Shown here piece by piece: positions 1-9,224 of a stretch of DNA of 64,000 nt (position 1 is its first letter; each line of letters begins with the position of its first letter). Location: assembly GCF_010894455.1 (NCBI RefSeq), contig NZ_JAAIXY010000012.1, positions 310,001 through 374,000 of the forward strand. The letters are read 5' to 3'. Below the pieces are notes generated by a model. That model was not told the origin of the DNA. It worked only from the letters and a program-made list of their open reading frames with translations, and ran no database searches. Source of the DNA: Myxococcus eversor. GTDB taxonomy: Bacteria; Myxococcota; Myxococcia; Myxococcales; Myxococcaceae. The position numbers were made by a program, and so were the translations under genes.

Positions 1-863
1 ACGAGCGGCTCGCGGTGTCCGAGTGCGGTGCCCTCACGCCCGTGCTGACGGCGCTGCCGGGGAAGCTGGCGCCGCTGCTCAAGCCCTTGGCGAAGGACAC
101 CGAGGAGGTGCTCCTGCTCGCGGAGGGGGACAAGGCCGCGTTCGCGGTGAACCTGACGGGGCAGGTGACGGCGCGGCACGTGGAGGCCGCGGAGGCCGCC
201 GTGCGGGCGCTGCGACTGGAGGGCGCGGTGCTGGTGCCGAAGGAGGGCTCGCCCCGGGTGCTGGGCAAGCCGGCGCTGCGCTCGTACTCGCCGCTGCGAC
301 CGGAGGTGCCGCTGTACCTGCGGCCGGATTCGTTCGCGCAGGCGCACGCGGAGGCCAACGTGGGGCTCGTCACTTCGGCCATCTTCGAGCTGGCGGCGCG
401 GGACGAGGACTCCGTGCTGGAGCTGTACTCGGGCAACGGCAACTTCACCTTCCCGCTGGCGGCTGGAGCCGCGTCGGTGCTGGGCGTAGAGTCGTCCCCG
501 GTGGGCGTGGAACTGGCTCTGCGCAGTGCTCGCGAGGCGGGCGTGGGCAACGTGCGCTTCGTGCAGGGGGATGCGCGCAAGGTGTGCGACGGGCTGGCGT
601 CCGAGAGCCGGCGCTTCGACGTGTGCCTGGCGGACCCGCCGCGCGCGGGGGCTCCGGGCCTGGCGAAGTGGATGGTGGCACTGGGCATCCGCCGGGTGGT
701 GTACGTGGCGTGTGACCCGGCCTCGCTCGCGCGCGACGCGGCGGGGTTGGTGGAGGCGGGCTACAAGCCGCAGGCGCTCCAGGTGGTGGACATGTTCCCC
801 CAGACGCACCACGTGGAGGCCGTGATGTCCTTCGAGCGGCCGGGCACGGGGAAGGGAAGCTGA
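1..863 (+). CDS. 23S rRNA/tRNA (uracil-5-)-methyltransferase, RumA/RlmD/TrmA family (5' truncated by window)
   Basis: The reading frame is open to the left edge, so the true start and the N-terminal TRAM/FeS part lie outside. What is visible is the C-terminal SAM-dependent methyltransferase of the TrmA/RlmD family, which methylates C5 of a uridine in rRNA or tRNA. Motif I appears as LYSGNGNFTFPLA, followed by VLGVESS, the catalytic-loop motif DPPRAG, and VYVACDPASLARD, whose Cys is the expected nucleophile. The protein ends with the family-typical HHVEAVMSFER. Its TGA overlaps the next gene's ATG by one base (TGATG), so the two are probably translationally coupled. The family is clear; which uridine is modified is not. 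Confidence 0.85.
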   Translation, partial: ERLAVSECGALTPVLTALPGKLAPLLKPLAKDTEEVLLLAEGDKAAFAVNLTGQVTARHVEAAEAAVRALRLEGAVLVPKEGSPRVLGKPALRSYSPLRPEVPLYLRPDSFAQAHAEANVGLVTSAIFELAARDEDSVLELYSGNGNFTFPLAAGAASVLGVESSPVGVELALRSAREAGVGNVRFVQGDARKVCDGLASESRRFDVCLADPPRAGAPGLAKWMVALGIRRVVYVACDPASLARDAAGLVEAGYKPQALQVVDMFPQTHHVEAVMSFERPGTGKGS

Positions 864-2260
864 TGGACGCGCGCATCGTCGAGTTCGCCGAGGTGCTCCG
901 ACAGAACGGCGTGCGCGTGAGCACCTCCGAGGTGCAGGACGCACTGCGGGCCACCGCCGAGGTGGGGCTGGTGGACCGGGCCCTGTTCCGCGCGGTGATG
1001 CGGACGACGCTGGTGAAGCGCGAACTGGACGTGGACACGTTCAACCGCGCTTTCGACTTCTTCTTCTCCGGCGCGGCGGCGACGTTCGAGGCCATCGACA
1101 AGTCCCTGGCCGCGCAGCTCCAGGAAGAGGGCTACCTGGAGGGGGACACGCTGAAGATGGTCATCTACCAGATGAACCTCCTGCTGCCGGAGATGTCTCC
1201 GCTCGCGCAGGCGGTGCTGGAGGGAGACCGGGCGCGGCTGGCGCAGATCTTCCGGATGGCCTCGCTCCAGTTGGATTTGTCGAAGCTGGAGAGTCCGCTC
1301 CAGGCGGGCTTCTTCGCGCGGCGCATGCTGGCGGGCGCGGGTATGGAGCGGGCGCGCTCCGACATGAAGTCGCTGGAGGACGAGCTGCACGCGCGCGGCC
1401 TGTCTCCCGAGGGCGTGGAGATTGTGTCCCGCCATGTCGCCGCGGCGATGCGGAAGATTGAAGACGCCGCGCGCCAGGAGGTGAAGCGTCAGGCGGAGGC
1501 TCGCATCCGGCGTCGCACCGACACGGTGCAGGACAAGCCGCTGCACCTGCTCACCCAGGCGGAGGTGGACCAGATGCAGTCCGCCGTGCGCACGCTGGCG
1601 GAGAAGCTGCGCAGTCGACTGATTCGTCGGCAGCGCTCGCACCGCAAGGGGGCGCTCAATGTCCGCCGCACGCTGCGCAAGAACATGACATGGGGTGGGG
1701 TGCCCATGCTGCCCCAGTTCCGGCGCCGCCGGCCGGAGCGCCCGGAGCTGGTGGTGCTGTGTGATGTGTCGGACTCCGTCCGCAACGCGGCGCGGATGAT
1801 GTTGCTGTTCATGCACACGATGCAGTCGCTGTTCGTGCGGGTGCGCTCGTTCGTCTTCGTGTCCGACGTGGGCGAGGTGACGCAGTACTTCAAGGACCTC
1901 GACGTGGACGAGGCCATCGACATGGCGACGGCGGGGAAGACGGTGTCCCTGAGCGCCAACTCGAACTATGGCCGCGCGCTGGCGGACTTCACCCGGGACC
2001 ACCTGGGCAGCATCACCCGGCGCACCACCGTCATGATCATCGGGGACGGGCGCAACAACTACAACGCCAACAACGTCTGGGCGCTGAAGGACTTGCGCCG
2101 CAAGGCGAAGCGCGTGCTGTGGATCTGCCCCGAGGAGCGCGGCAACTGGGGCATCGGTGACAGCGAGATGCTCACTTACGAGAAGCACTGTCACCAGGCC
2201 GTGGTCGTGACGTCCATCTCCGACCTGGCTCGCATCGCGGACCAGCTCGTTCCGGCTTGA
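863..2260 (+). CDS. VWA domain protein, CoxE-like
   Basis: This 465-residue protein has an alpha-helical N-terminal half and a C-terminal von Willebrand A domain from about residue 290. The metal-ion-dependent adhesion site is visible as DVSDS (DxSxS) near residue 301, and IIGDGRNNYN follows further on. The layout matches the CoxE family (established knowledge: CoxE-like VWA proteins usually work with a MoxR-type AAA+ ATPase in metalloenzyme maturation). No MoxR gene lies next to it here, so the partner is unknown. The start overlaps the stop of the methyltransferase gene by one base. A basic stretch (KLRSRLIRRQRSHRKG) sits just before the VWA domain. Confidence 0.8.
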   Translation: MDARIVEFAEVLRQNGVRVSTSEVQDALRATAEVGLVDRALFRAVMRTTLVKRELDVDTFNRAFDFFFSGAAATFEAIDKSLAAQLQEEGYLEGDTLKMVIYQMNLLLPEMSPLAQAVLEGDRARLAQIFRMASLQLDLSKLESPLQAGFFARRMLAGAGMERARSDMKSLEDELHARGLSPEGVEIVSRHVAAAMRKIEDAARQEVKRQAEARIRRRTDTVQDKPLHLLTQAEVDQMQSAVRTLAEKLRSRLIRRQRSHRKGALNVRRTLRKNMTWGGVPMLPQFRRRRPERPELVVLCDVSDSVRNAARMMLLFMHTMQSLFVRVRSFVFVSDVGEVTQYFKDLDVDEAIDMATAGKTVSLSANSNYGRALADFTRDHLGSITRRTTVMIIGDGRNNYNANNVWALKDLRRKAKRVLWICPEERGNWGIGDSEMLTYEKHCHQAVVVTSISDLARIADQLVPA

Positions 2261-2298
2261 GCCTCTTGCGGATAGGACGAGCCCTTCGCGTACACGAA

Positions 2299-2338
2299 GG
2301 TGAAGCCGCCGAGGCCGGCAGCTTCACCCCTGGAATAC
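2299..2338. terminator. Hairpin between convergent genes
   Basis: GGTGAAGC (2299-2306) pairs perfectly with GCTTCACC (2331-2338), and the loop is itself GC-rich. It sits between the stop of the VWA gene (2260) and the stop of the opposing DUF1428 gene (2364). There is no clear U-tract. Confidence 0.45.
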
Positions 2339-2363
2339 GCCGTATTGGACCCGCGCCAGCGAG

Positions 2364-2723
2364 CTACTTGTCCAGCATCACCACCGGCGCGAAGCCGCCG
2401 TAGATCATCCGCGCGCCGTCGAAGGGCATCGGGTTCTCCTCGGGGCTCATGCGTGGGTCCTTCATCATCTTCTCCATGCCAGCGTCGCGCGCGGCCTTGT
2501 CGGGCCATTCAATCCACGAGAAGACCACCGTCTCATCATCCTTGGCCTGCACGGCCCTGCGGAAGTCGGTGAGCTTGCCGCTCGGCACGTCGTCTCCCCA
2601 GCACTCGATCACTCGGAGGGCACCGCACTCGATGAAGACGGGGTCGCCCTTGCGGGCATGTGCGATGAACTTCTCCTTGTTCGCGGTCGGCACGGCGATG
2701 ACGAAACCATCGATGTAGGACAT
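2364..2723 (-). CDS. DUF1428 family protein
   Basis: A 119-residue single-domain protein starting MSYIDGFVIAVP and containing FIECGALRVIECWGDDVP and ETVVFSWIEWPDK, which match the DUF1428 family (dimeric ferredoxin-like alpha/beta barrel fold, biochemical role not established). The start is supported by GAGGAG six bases upstream of the ATG. It is the last of three minus-strand genes (membrane protein, alcohol dehydrogenase, DUF1428) separated by gaps of 110-120 bases, so co-transcription is possible but not shown. Confidence 0.85.
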   Translation of the reverse strand: MSYIDGFVIAVPTANKEKFIAHARKGDPVFIECGALRVIECWGDDVPSGKLTDFRRAVQAKDDETVVFSWIEWPDKAARDAGMEKMMKDPRMSPEENPMPFDGARMIYGGFAPVVMLDK

Positions 2724-2845
2724 GGGATGCTCCTCTGGGAATGAGAGGACGCCGGCAGGGCGCCTTCAAGAGCGCGACGATTGGGCGGTGCGGGGATCGA
2801 CACGAAGCGATTGCCTGGCGGACCTCCGAGGGGCGAGTGCACCGC

Positions 2846-3862
2846 TCATCGCATCTTGAGCACCACTCTGAAGCGGGCGTGGTTGCTCATCATTCGCTCG
2901 TAGGCCTCGCCAGCGCGCTCCATGGGAAACACCTCATTCTGGGAGCGCACGCCCGTGAGCGCGCTGAAGTCCATGGTGTCCTGCGAGTCCTGGGGAATGC
3001 CGCTGGGCCAGCCCTGGACGCGCTGGCGCTTCATGATGAGCTGAAGGCTGGTGACGGGGATGGGCTCCGAGCCCGCGCCCAGGAGCAGCAGGACGCCGTC
3101 GCGACCCAGGCCGCCAATCATGTCCGCCGCGAGGCTGCTGCTCGACGCGGTCATCATGATGACACGCGCGCCGCCCATCGCTTGGAGTGCCTTGCCCACG
3201 GGTCCCTTCTCCGTGTCGATGTAGTCGTGGGCGCCCAGCTCCGTGGCCAGCTTCTGCTTGTCCGCCCCTCGCGAGATGGCCACGGTGCGGTAGCCCAGCT
3301 TGCGCGAGAACTGGATGGCCAGGTGTCCCAGGCCACCAATACCTTGCACCGCCACCAGCGAGCCCGGCTTCGCGCCCATGTTCCGCAGCGAGTTGAACGT
3401 CGTCACGCCCGCGCACAAGAGCGGCGCGGCGTCCTCGGACTTCATGCCGTCCGGGACGCGGGCCAGCGCTTCCTGCGGCGCCAGCATGTATTCGGCATAG
3501 CCACCGTCGTAGCTGATGCCGCAGATCTGCTGGAACTCACAGGTGACGAAGTCGCCCACACGGCACGCGGAGCACTGGCCACAGTGACCTCCGTGCCAGC
3601 CCACACCGACGTGTTGTCCTGCCTTCCAGGCCGTCACCCCGGGACCCACCTTGTCGATGCGGCCCACCACCTCATGGCCGGGCACCCGCGGGTACTGCAG
3701 GGGCATCCACCCCTCCTTGACGATGGCATCGCTGTGGCAGACGCCACATGCGTCCACGGCGATGAGCACCTGTCCGGGGCCGGGCTCGGGTACGTCCCGC
3801 TCCACGACCTCGAGCGGCCCCTTCGACTGCTTCACCTGCACCGCCTTCATCTTCCTGGCCAT
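2846..3862 (-). CDS. Zinc-dependent alcohol dehydrogenase (MDR superfamily)
   Basis: The protein of 338 residues is full length for the medium-chain dehydrogenase/reductase family and should oxidise an alcohol or reduce an aldehyde with NAD(P). The catalytic zinc region is visible as CGVCHSDAI and PGHEVVGRI; the structural zinc ligands are C-x2-C-x2-C-x7-C in CGQCSACRVGDFVTC; the dinucleotide-binding loop is GIGGLGHLA. The frame is open to 4030, but the start at 3862 is chosen because GGAGG lies eight bases upstream and the family homology begins right there (MKAVQV). The ATG at 3877 has no ribosome binding site. The substrate cannot be told. Confidence 0.88.
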   Translation of the reverse strand: MARKMKAVQVKQSKGPLEVVERDVPEPGPGQVLIAVDACGVCHSDAIVKEGWMPLQYPRVPGHEVVGRIDKVGPGVTAWKAGQHVGVGWHGGHCGQCSACRVGDFVTCEFQQICGISYDGGYAEYMLAPQEALARVPDGMKSEDAAPLLCAGVTTFNSLRNMGAKPGSLVAVQGIGGLGHLAIQFSRKLGYRTVAISRGADKQKLATELGAHDYIDTEKGPVGKALQAMGGARVIMMTASSSSLAADMIGGLGRDGVLLLLGAGSEPIPVTSLQLIMKRQRVQGWPSGIPQDSQDTMDFSALTGVRSQNEVFPMERAGEAYERMMSNHARFRVVLKMR

Positions 3863-3971
3863 CGCGCCTGCCTCCATCGGTGTGAAGAACGCGAGTGAAT
3901 ATAGGCAGGCCCCAGAGTGAAGACGACAGTCCCGTTGGAATGGACCGGCGTCCGCGGCAGGACGTTCCCGT

Positions 3972-4415
3972 TCAACGGGCCGTCGCGGTGACCACCCCCT
4001 CGAGCCTCGTCCTGGCCCCCAGGAGGACACTGCCCTGCGCGAACATCCCCGCCAACTCCATCACGAGGAACGCGATGAGCACCTGCGTCGCCCCCTGCGA
4101 GAGCGCCAGGATCATCCACAAGGCGACCACCGCACGGCCCAGCGTGTCCACGATGCCGTGGAACACCGTCGGCTGGATGATGCGGACCCCCGCCCACAGC
4201 ACCGCGAGGACGCCGAAGAGGGAGGTGAAGAACAGCGGCATGGGCGCGAACGACGGCATGGGCTCACCGCCCAGCGCCAGTGCCTGATGCACCTGACGCA
4301 TCAGCGAAAGCACCGCGTCCGCTGTCCACGGTGTCGCGAACGGAAGGGTAACGACCAGGTCATACACCGCACTGCCACGGACGATACGACGAAGCAGGGG
4401 AGCGTCAGGGTTCAT
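3972..4415 (-). CDS. Small integral membrane protein, unknown function
   Basis: A protein of 147 residues with about four hydrophobic segments, for example around LVVTLPFATPW, PLFFTSLFGVLAVLWAGV, VVALWMILALS and VLIAFLVMELAGM. No known catalytic motif is visible. It lies 109 bases upstream of the alcohol dehydrogenase start, on the same strand. The ribosome binding site is weak, but the coding pattern is convincing and the hydrophobic segments are well spaced. Confidence 0.65.
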   Translation of the reverse strand: MNPDAPLLRRIVRGSAVYDLVVTLPFATPWTADAVLSLMRQVHQALALGGEPMPSFAPMPLFFTSLFGVLAVLWAGVRIIQPTVFHGIVDTLGRAVVALWMILALSQGATQVLIAFLVMELAGMFAQGSVLLGARTRLEGVVTATAR

Positions 4416-4528
4416 CCCTGGAACACTAGAGGTGATCTCAGAATTGCCTCAAGAGGATGGACCCAAGGTGGAGCACGCAGAGAAAGTCTTCGCCTCGCGG
4501 GTGACCCGACGCGAGGGCTTCGCGCGCG

Positions 4529-6094
4529 TCAGGGGGGCTGGGCCAGCGTGTCCGCCTTGAGGTGCCCCAGGTCCGTGCGAGCCCCGGCCTCGATGACGAA
4601 GGGGCGCTTGTCGAGCTTTCCCTCCATCGTCAGGAAGTGCTCTCCCGGCAGAAGGCCCGCCACGATGAAGCGCCCGTCCCACTCCCGGAAGGACATGGGG
4701 TGGAAGTGCCAGTCGTCGACGATCACGATCGGGCCCACGATATACGGCCCCTCGAGGGTGACGTCGACGCCGCCGACGACGGCGCCGGTGTTCTCCAGGC
4801 GGATGTCCGCGACCACCCTCTGGCCCTCGGTGGCCGTGACGGTGACTTTGCCGGCGCGGCCGTCCTCGAGCCACGCATGGAGGGTCTGCGTCCCCATGAC
4901 GGGATTCACCACGAAGGCCGAACCCTCGAAGCGGATCTGGCTGTAATGGCGAGGACTTTGACTGCGGTTTCTCCAGTGCTCGGTGGGCTTCATCACGGAG
5001 ATGCGTGCCCCCTTCGCGGGCGTGCCGTCCGGCATGAGGACATGGCCCGCCAGCTCGAAGTAGTGCGGCACCGGAGGATGGGGTGGCACGATATCGGGCC
5101 CGTGGATGTTCGAGTCATACGGAAGCTCGATGGACAGCGGGACTCCGGCGGTCAGCTCCACCTTCTTCCCGCCGTGGAGGGTCGTCCAACCGTGGACGCC
5201 GCTCAAGCTCGCGACGTGGCTTCCCGCCTCGACGTTGCCAGTCCAAGTGCCATCGTCCTGCCGCCGCAACTGCACGGTGACGGAGACGGCTTCGATGACA
5301 TCCACGTTTTGGGACTTCTTGAACCGGGACCAGCGGCGATTGTGGCTGCGCAAGGGTTGGACTGTCACGGTGGAGAAGCCCGCGAGCTGGATGTCCAGCC
5401 GAGCCTCTTCTCCCGCCTTGACCTCGAGGTCGCGACTCACACCTTGCCCCTCGGGAACGAAGGGATGGATGTAGACGAGGCCTGGCGAAACGCCATCCAG
5501 GCGGTAGTGGCCTTGAGCGTCGGTGATGGCCTGGGTGGGCATCCACTTATCGACCGAGCGTTCGCCCTTGGCCATCAAGCGCACCCCCTGGGCGGGCGTC
5601 CCATCCTGGTTTCGTACCTGTCCGGTGATGGTGGCGCCGGGAGGCAGCGCCAGGTGGGCGGTGATGGTTCCTCCGGCGACGAGGCCCACGTCTGCTTCGC
5701 AGTCCTCGCCATGCCCCGCGCCACGCGCGCAGAGGTGGAAGTGGCCGGGGAGGGCGGTGGGGAACCGGGCCAGGCCCTGCTCATCCGTGAGCGCGGACTC
5801 CAAGGGATTGGCCAGGTCGACGGGCTCGCGAATGATGGCGACCATGGCTCCCGCGAGCGGCCGCTGGTCCTGGGCGGAGACGACGCGGACCTCGGCGAGT
5901 CCCGTCCCATCTCGCGTGGGCGGCGTCAACGGTGGACGCGGCTCGGGCGCGGAGGGGCGTTGGATGGAGACGGGCGCGAGCACCGCCGGAGGAGGCGGAT
6001 GGATTCGCGCCGTCAACTCCTGGCGCAGCAGCACGGCGACTCCAAGGGCCGTCACGACTCCCACGGTCGCGATCCAGCCAGCCTTTGCACGCAT
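4529..6094 (-). CDS. Exported or membrane-anchored protein with carboxypeptidase regulatory-like domains
   Basis: This 521-residue protein starts MRAKAGWIATVGVVTALGV, an uncleaved signal anchor or signal peptide, followed by a Pro-rich stretch. At least two segments look like carboxypeptidase regulatory-like (transthyretin-type beta-sandwich) repeats: ITGQVRNQDGTPAQGVRLMA and LAGHVLMPDGTPAKGARISV. Related sections lie near the start (LAEVRVVSAQDQRPLAGAMV) and the end. Such domains mediate binding or stability in surface proteins; no catalytic residues are apparent. The open frame reaches 6268, but the start at 6094 has GGGAGG upstream and begins exactly at the hydrophobic segment. It is divergent from the FBA-glycosidase gene. 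Confidence 0.75.
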   Translation of the reverse strand: MRAKAGWIATVGVVTALGVAVLLRQELTARIHPPPPAVLAPVSIQRPSAPEPRPPLTPPTRDGTGLAEVRVVSAQDQRPLAGAMVAIIREPVDLANPLESALTDEQGLARFPTALPGHFHLCARGAGHGEDCEADVGLVAGGTITAHLALPPGATITGQVRNQDGTPAQGVRLMAKGERSVDKWMPTQAITDAQGHYRLDGVSPGLVYIHPFVPEGQGVSRDLEVKAGEEARLDIQLAGFSTVTVQPLRSHNRRWSRFKKSQNVDVIEAVSVTVQLRRQDDGTWTGNVEAGSHVASLSGVHGWTTLHGGKKVELTAGVPLSIELPYDSNIHGPDIVPPHPPVPHYFELAGHVLMPDGTPAKGARISVMKPTEHWRNRSQSPRHYSQIRFEGSAFVVNPVMGTQTLHAWLEDGRAGKVTVTATEGQRVVADIRLENTGAVVGGVDVTLEGPYIVGPIVIVDDWHFHPMSFREWDGRFIVAGLLPGEHFLTMEGKLDKRPFVIEAGARTDLGHLKADTLAQPP

Positions 6095-6400
6095 GATGTG
6101 GACCTCCCATGCTCCTCGGACCCGCGCGGCCTGGGCCAGACAGATGAGACTACCATTCCCGGGGCCGTTCTGGGCACGGCCGCCGGGGTCTTCCCCGCGG
6201 TCGATGCGTCCTCCGCCGTGAGGCAGGCGGGATGACGGCGCCCGCTCGGGCCGGGTGAAAACAGACACAGGTCTGCCTCATGTCTCAAGTTGTTTACATG
6301 TGACACGGGCTCGGCCCATGCTGGCGGAGTCGCTCTCGGCCCTGGTCTGGCCGGCCCTCCGGACCGTTTCCACCCACCACCGTTCATCAGGAGCTCCCGC

Positions 6401-9100
6401 ATGCGCTCGCGCATCCCGGGGTGGTGGCCACGTTCCGCGTGGCCCTGCCTCTTCCTCGTCGTGACTTCGTTGCTCGCCACTCCGGTCCAGGCGCAGCAGC
6501 CGTTCTTCTCCAACCTGCTGGTGAACCCGGACGCCGAGACAGGGGACCTGAGCGGGTGGACGATTACCGCCAGCGGTGGCGCGGGATGGACGGTGTCGGG
6601 CGCCCCAGGCGACTTCGTCTTCCGCACGTCGTACCTCTGGGACAGCCGCGAGCAGGTGGTGGACCTGTACACGAAGGGCTTCACCGCCGAGACGATGGCC
6701 ACCGCGCCCCTCATCACCCTCCGCGAGGAGTTCCGCCACGTGTACTGCCCGGACACCTACGGCATCCGGGTGGAGCTGTTGGACGCGGACTGGAACGTGG
6801 TGACGTTCTGGGACTCCGGCGTGAGGACCACGACGGGGCCGTGCGTGCCGGGCCTGGGCGAGGCGAACGTCGTGTCCCATACCTTCCGCGACTACGGCCC
6901 CAGCGTGCGCTACGTGCGCTGGTCCGATGGCGGCAAGGACAGCGAGTTCTGGGGCGGCCACTATGGCGTGGCGATGGACAACGCGTCCCTGCGCGTCTTC
7001 GACGACAACCACGCCGCCTGGTTCACCAACCTGCTGGAGAACGGCGGCGCGGAGGCCGGAGACCTGAGCGGCTGGCAGGTGGACGGCAATGGCGGCGCCG
7101 GTTGGCTCGCGGTGGATGACCCCGTGCAGGACTACTTCATCACCTCATACGTCTGGAACACGCGCCACCAGCTGGTGGACCTGTGGGCCCACGGCTTCGA
7201 CCCGGAGACGCTCGCGAAGCAGCCCCTCATCCGCGTCTCCGAACGCTTCACCCAGGCGTACTGCCCCGACACCTTCTTCCTCAAGGCGCAGGTGCTCGAT
7301 GAGAACATGGCCGTCCTCGCCTCGTATGACTCCGGCGTGAGGACCCTGACGGGCCCGTGCACCTGGGGCCCCCACGACTGGGTGACGCTCTCCCACGTCT
7401 TCGCGGACTATGGCCCGCGCGCCCGCTATGTGCGCTTCGAGGACGGCGGCAAGGACCTGGAGTACTGGGGCGGCCACTACGGCGCCATCCTCGACGACGC
7501 CGCCGTGGTCGTCTTCGGCGACAACCGCCTGGTGAACCCCGGCATGCAGACCGGAGACCTCACGGGCTGGCAGCTCGCGGTGGCGGGCTCGGCCTCGGTG
7601 ACGGCGGCCGCGCGAGACGGCATCGCCGGCAACCTCGCCCTCCTGGCGACGGGCACCGAGGCGCGGCGCACGCAGGTGGTGGACCTGCTGGCGCAAGAAG
7701 TCGCCGAGGAGGCGCTCGACTCCGCGCGGACCATTCACGCCACCGGGTTGTACAAGCCTTCTGATTGCGTGACGCCATTCTCCCTCAAGGTGACGCTGCT
7801 GGATGATGCCCAGGTGGTGCTGGCCACGTGGGACTCGGGGCCCCAGTGGGCCGCGTGTGTTTCGGGTGTGCCTGACTGGGAGGTGCTGTCCCATGCTTTC
7901 TCAGCGGGATTCGAGGGGGTCCGCTATGTGCGCTGGGAGGACGGCGGCGGGACGGGGACGCTGATGGATGGCGCGTTCCTGGGGCTCCAGGACACCAGCG
8001 AGGGCGCGCCCCACCAGAGCCCCTCCCGGCGCTCGACGAGCGCCTCCTTCTGCGGCGGCGAGGAGCAGGAGCCCTGCTACTCCAGCGTCTGGGACGCGAA
8101 CTGCGACCCGGACATCTCCAATAGCTGTCTGGTCGAGAGACTCGTCTGCAACGACGGGTTGGAGGTCGTCTACCAGGGGCGGCAGATGCCGCGCTGCGTG
8201 CCCATCGCCATCAACTGCTGCACGCCGGTGTCCTTCAGCGACAGGCACCAGGGCGAAGCCCTCATCACCCAGGGGTATTCGGCCAGGGTGAACCTGTCGC
8301 GGGTGCAGCCGGTCGTCCCCGCCGCCGACGCCGCCTGGTGCCCTCCTGGCTACCCGAGCATCTACAGGTCCGTGGGGTACAACGACCCGGAGGTGATGAC
8401 GGAGACGGGCATGATGAGCACTGGCAGTTGGATGGACCAGCATCCAGACATCCAGTTGATGATCAACGCCAACTTCTTCAACCTCTCCGAGGGTTACCTC
8501 CCGTACGTGGACCTGTGCACGAAGGCCTTCGGCCTGTCCATCAGCGACGGGGTGGTCGCCTCTCCCTCGGGGAGCTTGTTCGGCAAGGCGCTCGCGACGC
8601 TGGTGTTCTATTCAACCAGCGAGGCCCGGCAGCGCAACCGGCCCGCGGAGATACGCACGGACCTCACGGGCGGAGACGCGAGCCGGTTCCGCCAGGCCGT
8701 CTCGGGGTTCCAAATCGTCAAGGACAAGAAATACATCCGCCCGCCCTCCGACATCACCCCGGAGTGTGGACGCCCCAGGACCATCGTGGGCTTGAACGAC
8801 ACGGGCAAGATGCTGTTCATCGCGGTCGTCAACCCGGGCCGGGACTTCATGGACGACAGCCCCGGCGGATGCGTGCGGGACGGAACGAACGGGGCCTCCA
8901 CCTTCGCGATGGCCAGCTACCTGTACTCCCTGGGCGCGCGGGACATCCTCCTGCTGGACGGAGGCGGCTCCTCCCAACTGGTCTACTCCCCGGATGACGC
9001 GCCCCAGCAGCACGTCTCCACGTTGCCGAGCGACGGGCGGAGCGAGGCCCCGGGACTCAAGTTCTTCCGCCCCGTGCCCACCTTCCTCGGATTCAAGTAG
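6401..9100 (+). CDS. Secreted phosphodiester glycosidase fused to tandem FBA-like (F-box-associated) domains
   Basis: The 899-residue protein begins with a signal peptide (SAWPCLFLVVTSLLATPVQA). Residues about 33-195 and 206-370 are two similar units resembling the FBA domain of eukaryotic sugar-binding F-box proteins: REQVVDLYTKGF, then VELLDADWNVV, VSHTFRDYGPSVRYVRW and DGGKDSEFWGGHYG. A third, degenerate unit (NPGMQTGDLTGWQL) covers about 375-530, followed by a Cys-rich linker. Residues about 620-899 look like the phosphodiester glycosidase (NAGPA) family: INANFFNLSEG and ILLLDGGGSSQLVY. In animals NAGPA removes GlcNAc from a mannose-6-phosphate cap; the bacterial substrate is unknown. The start was chosen for AGGAG upstream and for the signal peptide. 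It probably binds and trims a glycan outside the cell. Confidence 0.8.
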   Translation: MRSRIPGWWPRSAWPCLFLVVTSLLATPVQAQQPFFSNLLVNPDAETGDLSGWTITASGGAGWTVSGAPGDFVFRTSYLWDSREQVVDLYTKGFTAETMATAPLITLREEFRHVYCPDTYGIRVELLDADWNVVTFWDSGVRTTTGPCVPGLGEANVVSHTFRDYGPSVRYVRWSDGGKDSEFWGGHYGVAMDNASLRVFDDNHAAWFTNLLENGGAEAGDLSGWQVDGNGGAGWLAVDDPVQDYFITSYVWNTRHQLVDLWAHGFDPETLAKQPLIRVSERFTQAYCPDTFFLKAQVLDENMAVLASYDSGVRTLTGPCTWGPHDWVTLSHVFADYGPRARYVRFEDGGKDLEYWGGHYGAILDDAAVVVFGDNRLVNPGMQTGDLTGWQLAVAGSASVTAAARDGIAGNLALLATGTEARRTQVVDLLAQEVAEEALDSARTIHATGLYKPSDCVTPFSLKVTLLDDAQVVLATWDSGPQWAACVSGVPDWEVLSHAFSAGFEGVRYVRWEDGGGTGTLMDGAFLGLQDTSEGAPHQSPSRRSTSASFCGGEEQEPCYSSVWDANCDPDISNSCLVERLVCNDGLEVVYQGRQMPRCVPIAINCCTPVSFSDRHQGEALITQGYSARVNLSRVQPVVPAADAAWCPPGYPSIYRSVGYNDPEVMTETGMMSTGSWMDQHPDIQLMINANFFNLSEGYLPYVDLCTKAFGLSISDGVVASPSGSLFGKALATLVFYSTSEARQRNRPAEIRTDLTGGDASRFRQAVSGFQIVKDKKYIRPPSDITPECGRPRTIVGLNDTGKMLFIAVVNPGRDFMDDSPGGCVRDGTNGASTFAMASYLYSLGARDILLLDGGGSSQLVYSPDDAPQQHVSTLPSDGRSEAPGLKFFRPVPTFLGFK

Positions 9101-9114
9101 GGCCCGGCACCGCG

Positions 9115-9148
9115 CCGCGCCCCCGTGTGACTCACTCCGGGGGCGCGG
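9115..9148. terminator. Bidirectional hairpin terminator
   Basis: A perfect 11-bp GC stem (CCGCGCCCCCG, 9115-9125, with CGGGGGCGCGG, 9138-9148) and a 12-base loop lie between the convergent stops at 9100 and 9225. There is no strong U-tract. Confidence 0.6.
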
Positions 9149-9224
9149 TGGGGCTCACTCCTCCCGGGCGAGACGCTGCGTCGCGTCGCGCCACGGGTCC
9201 CCTGAGGCCCATGTCGCCCGTTGG

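Noticed and set aside
761..2194. Minus-strand frame of 477 codons
   Set aside because: His/Arg-rich shadow of the VWA gene, which has clear motifs.
4562..6235. Long plus-strand frame of 557 codons
   Set aside because: Antisense shadow of the carboxypeptidase-regulatory-like gene; the minus strand has signal segment, repeats and ribosome binding site.
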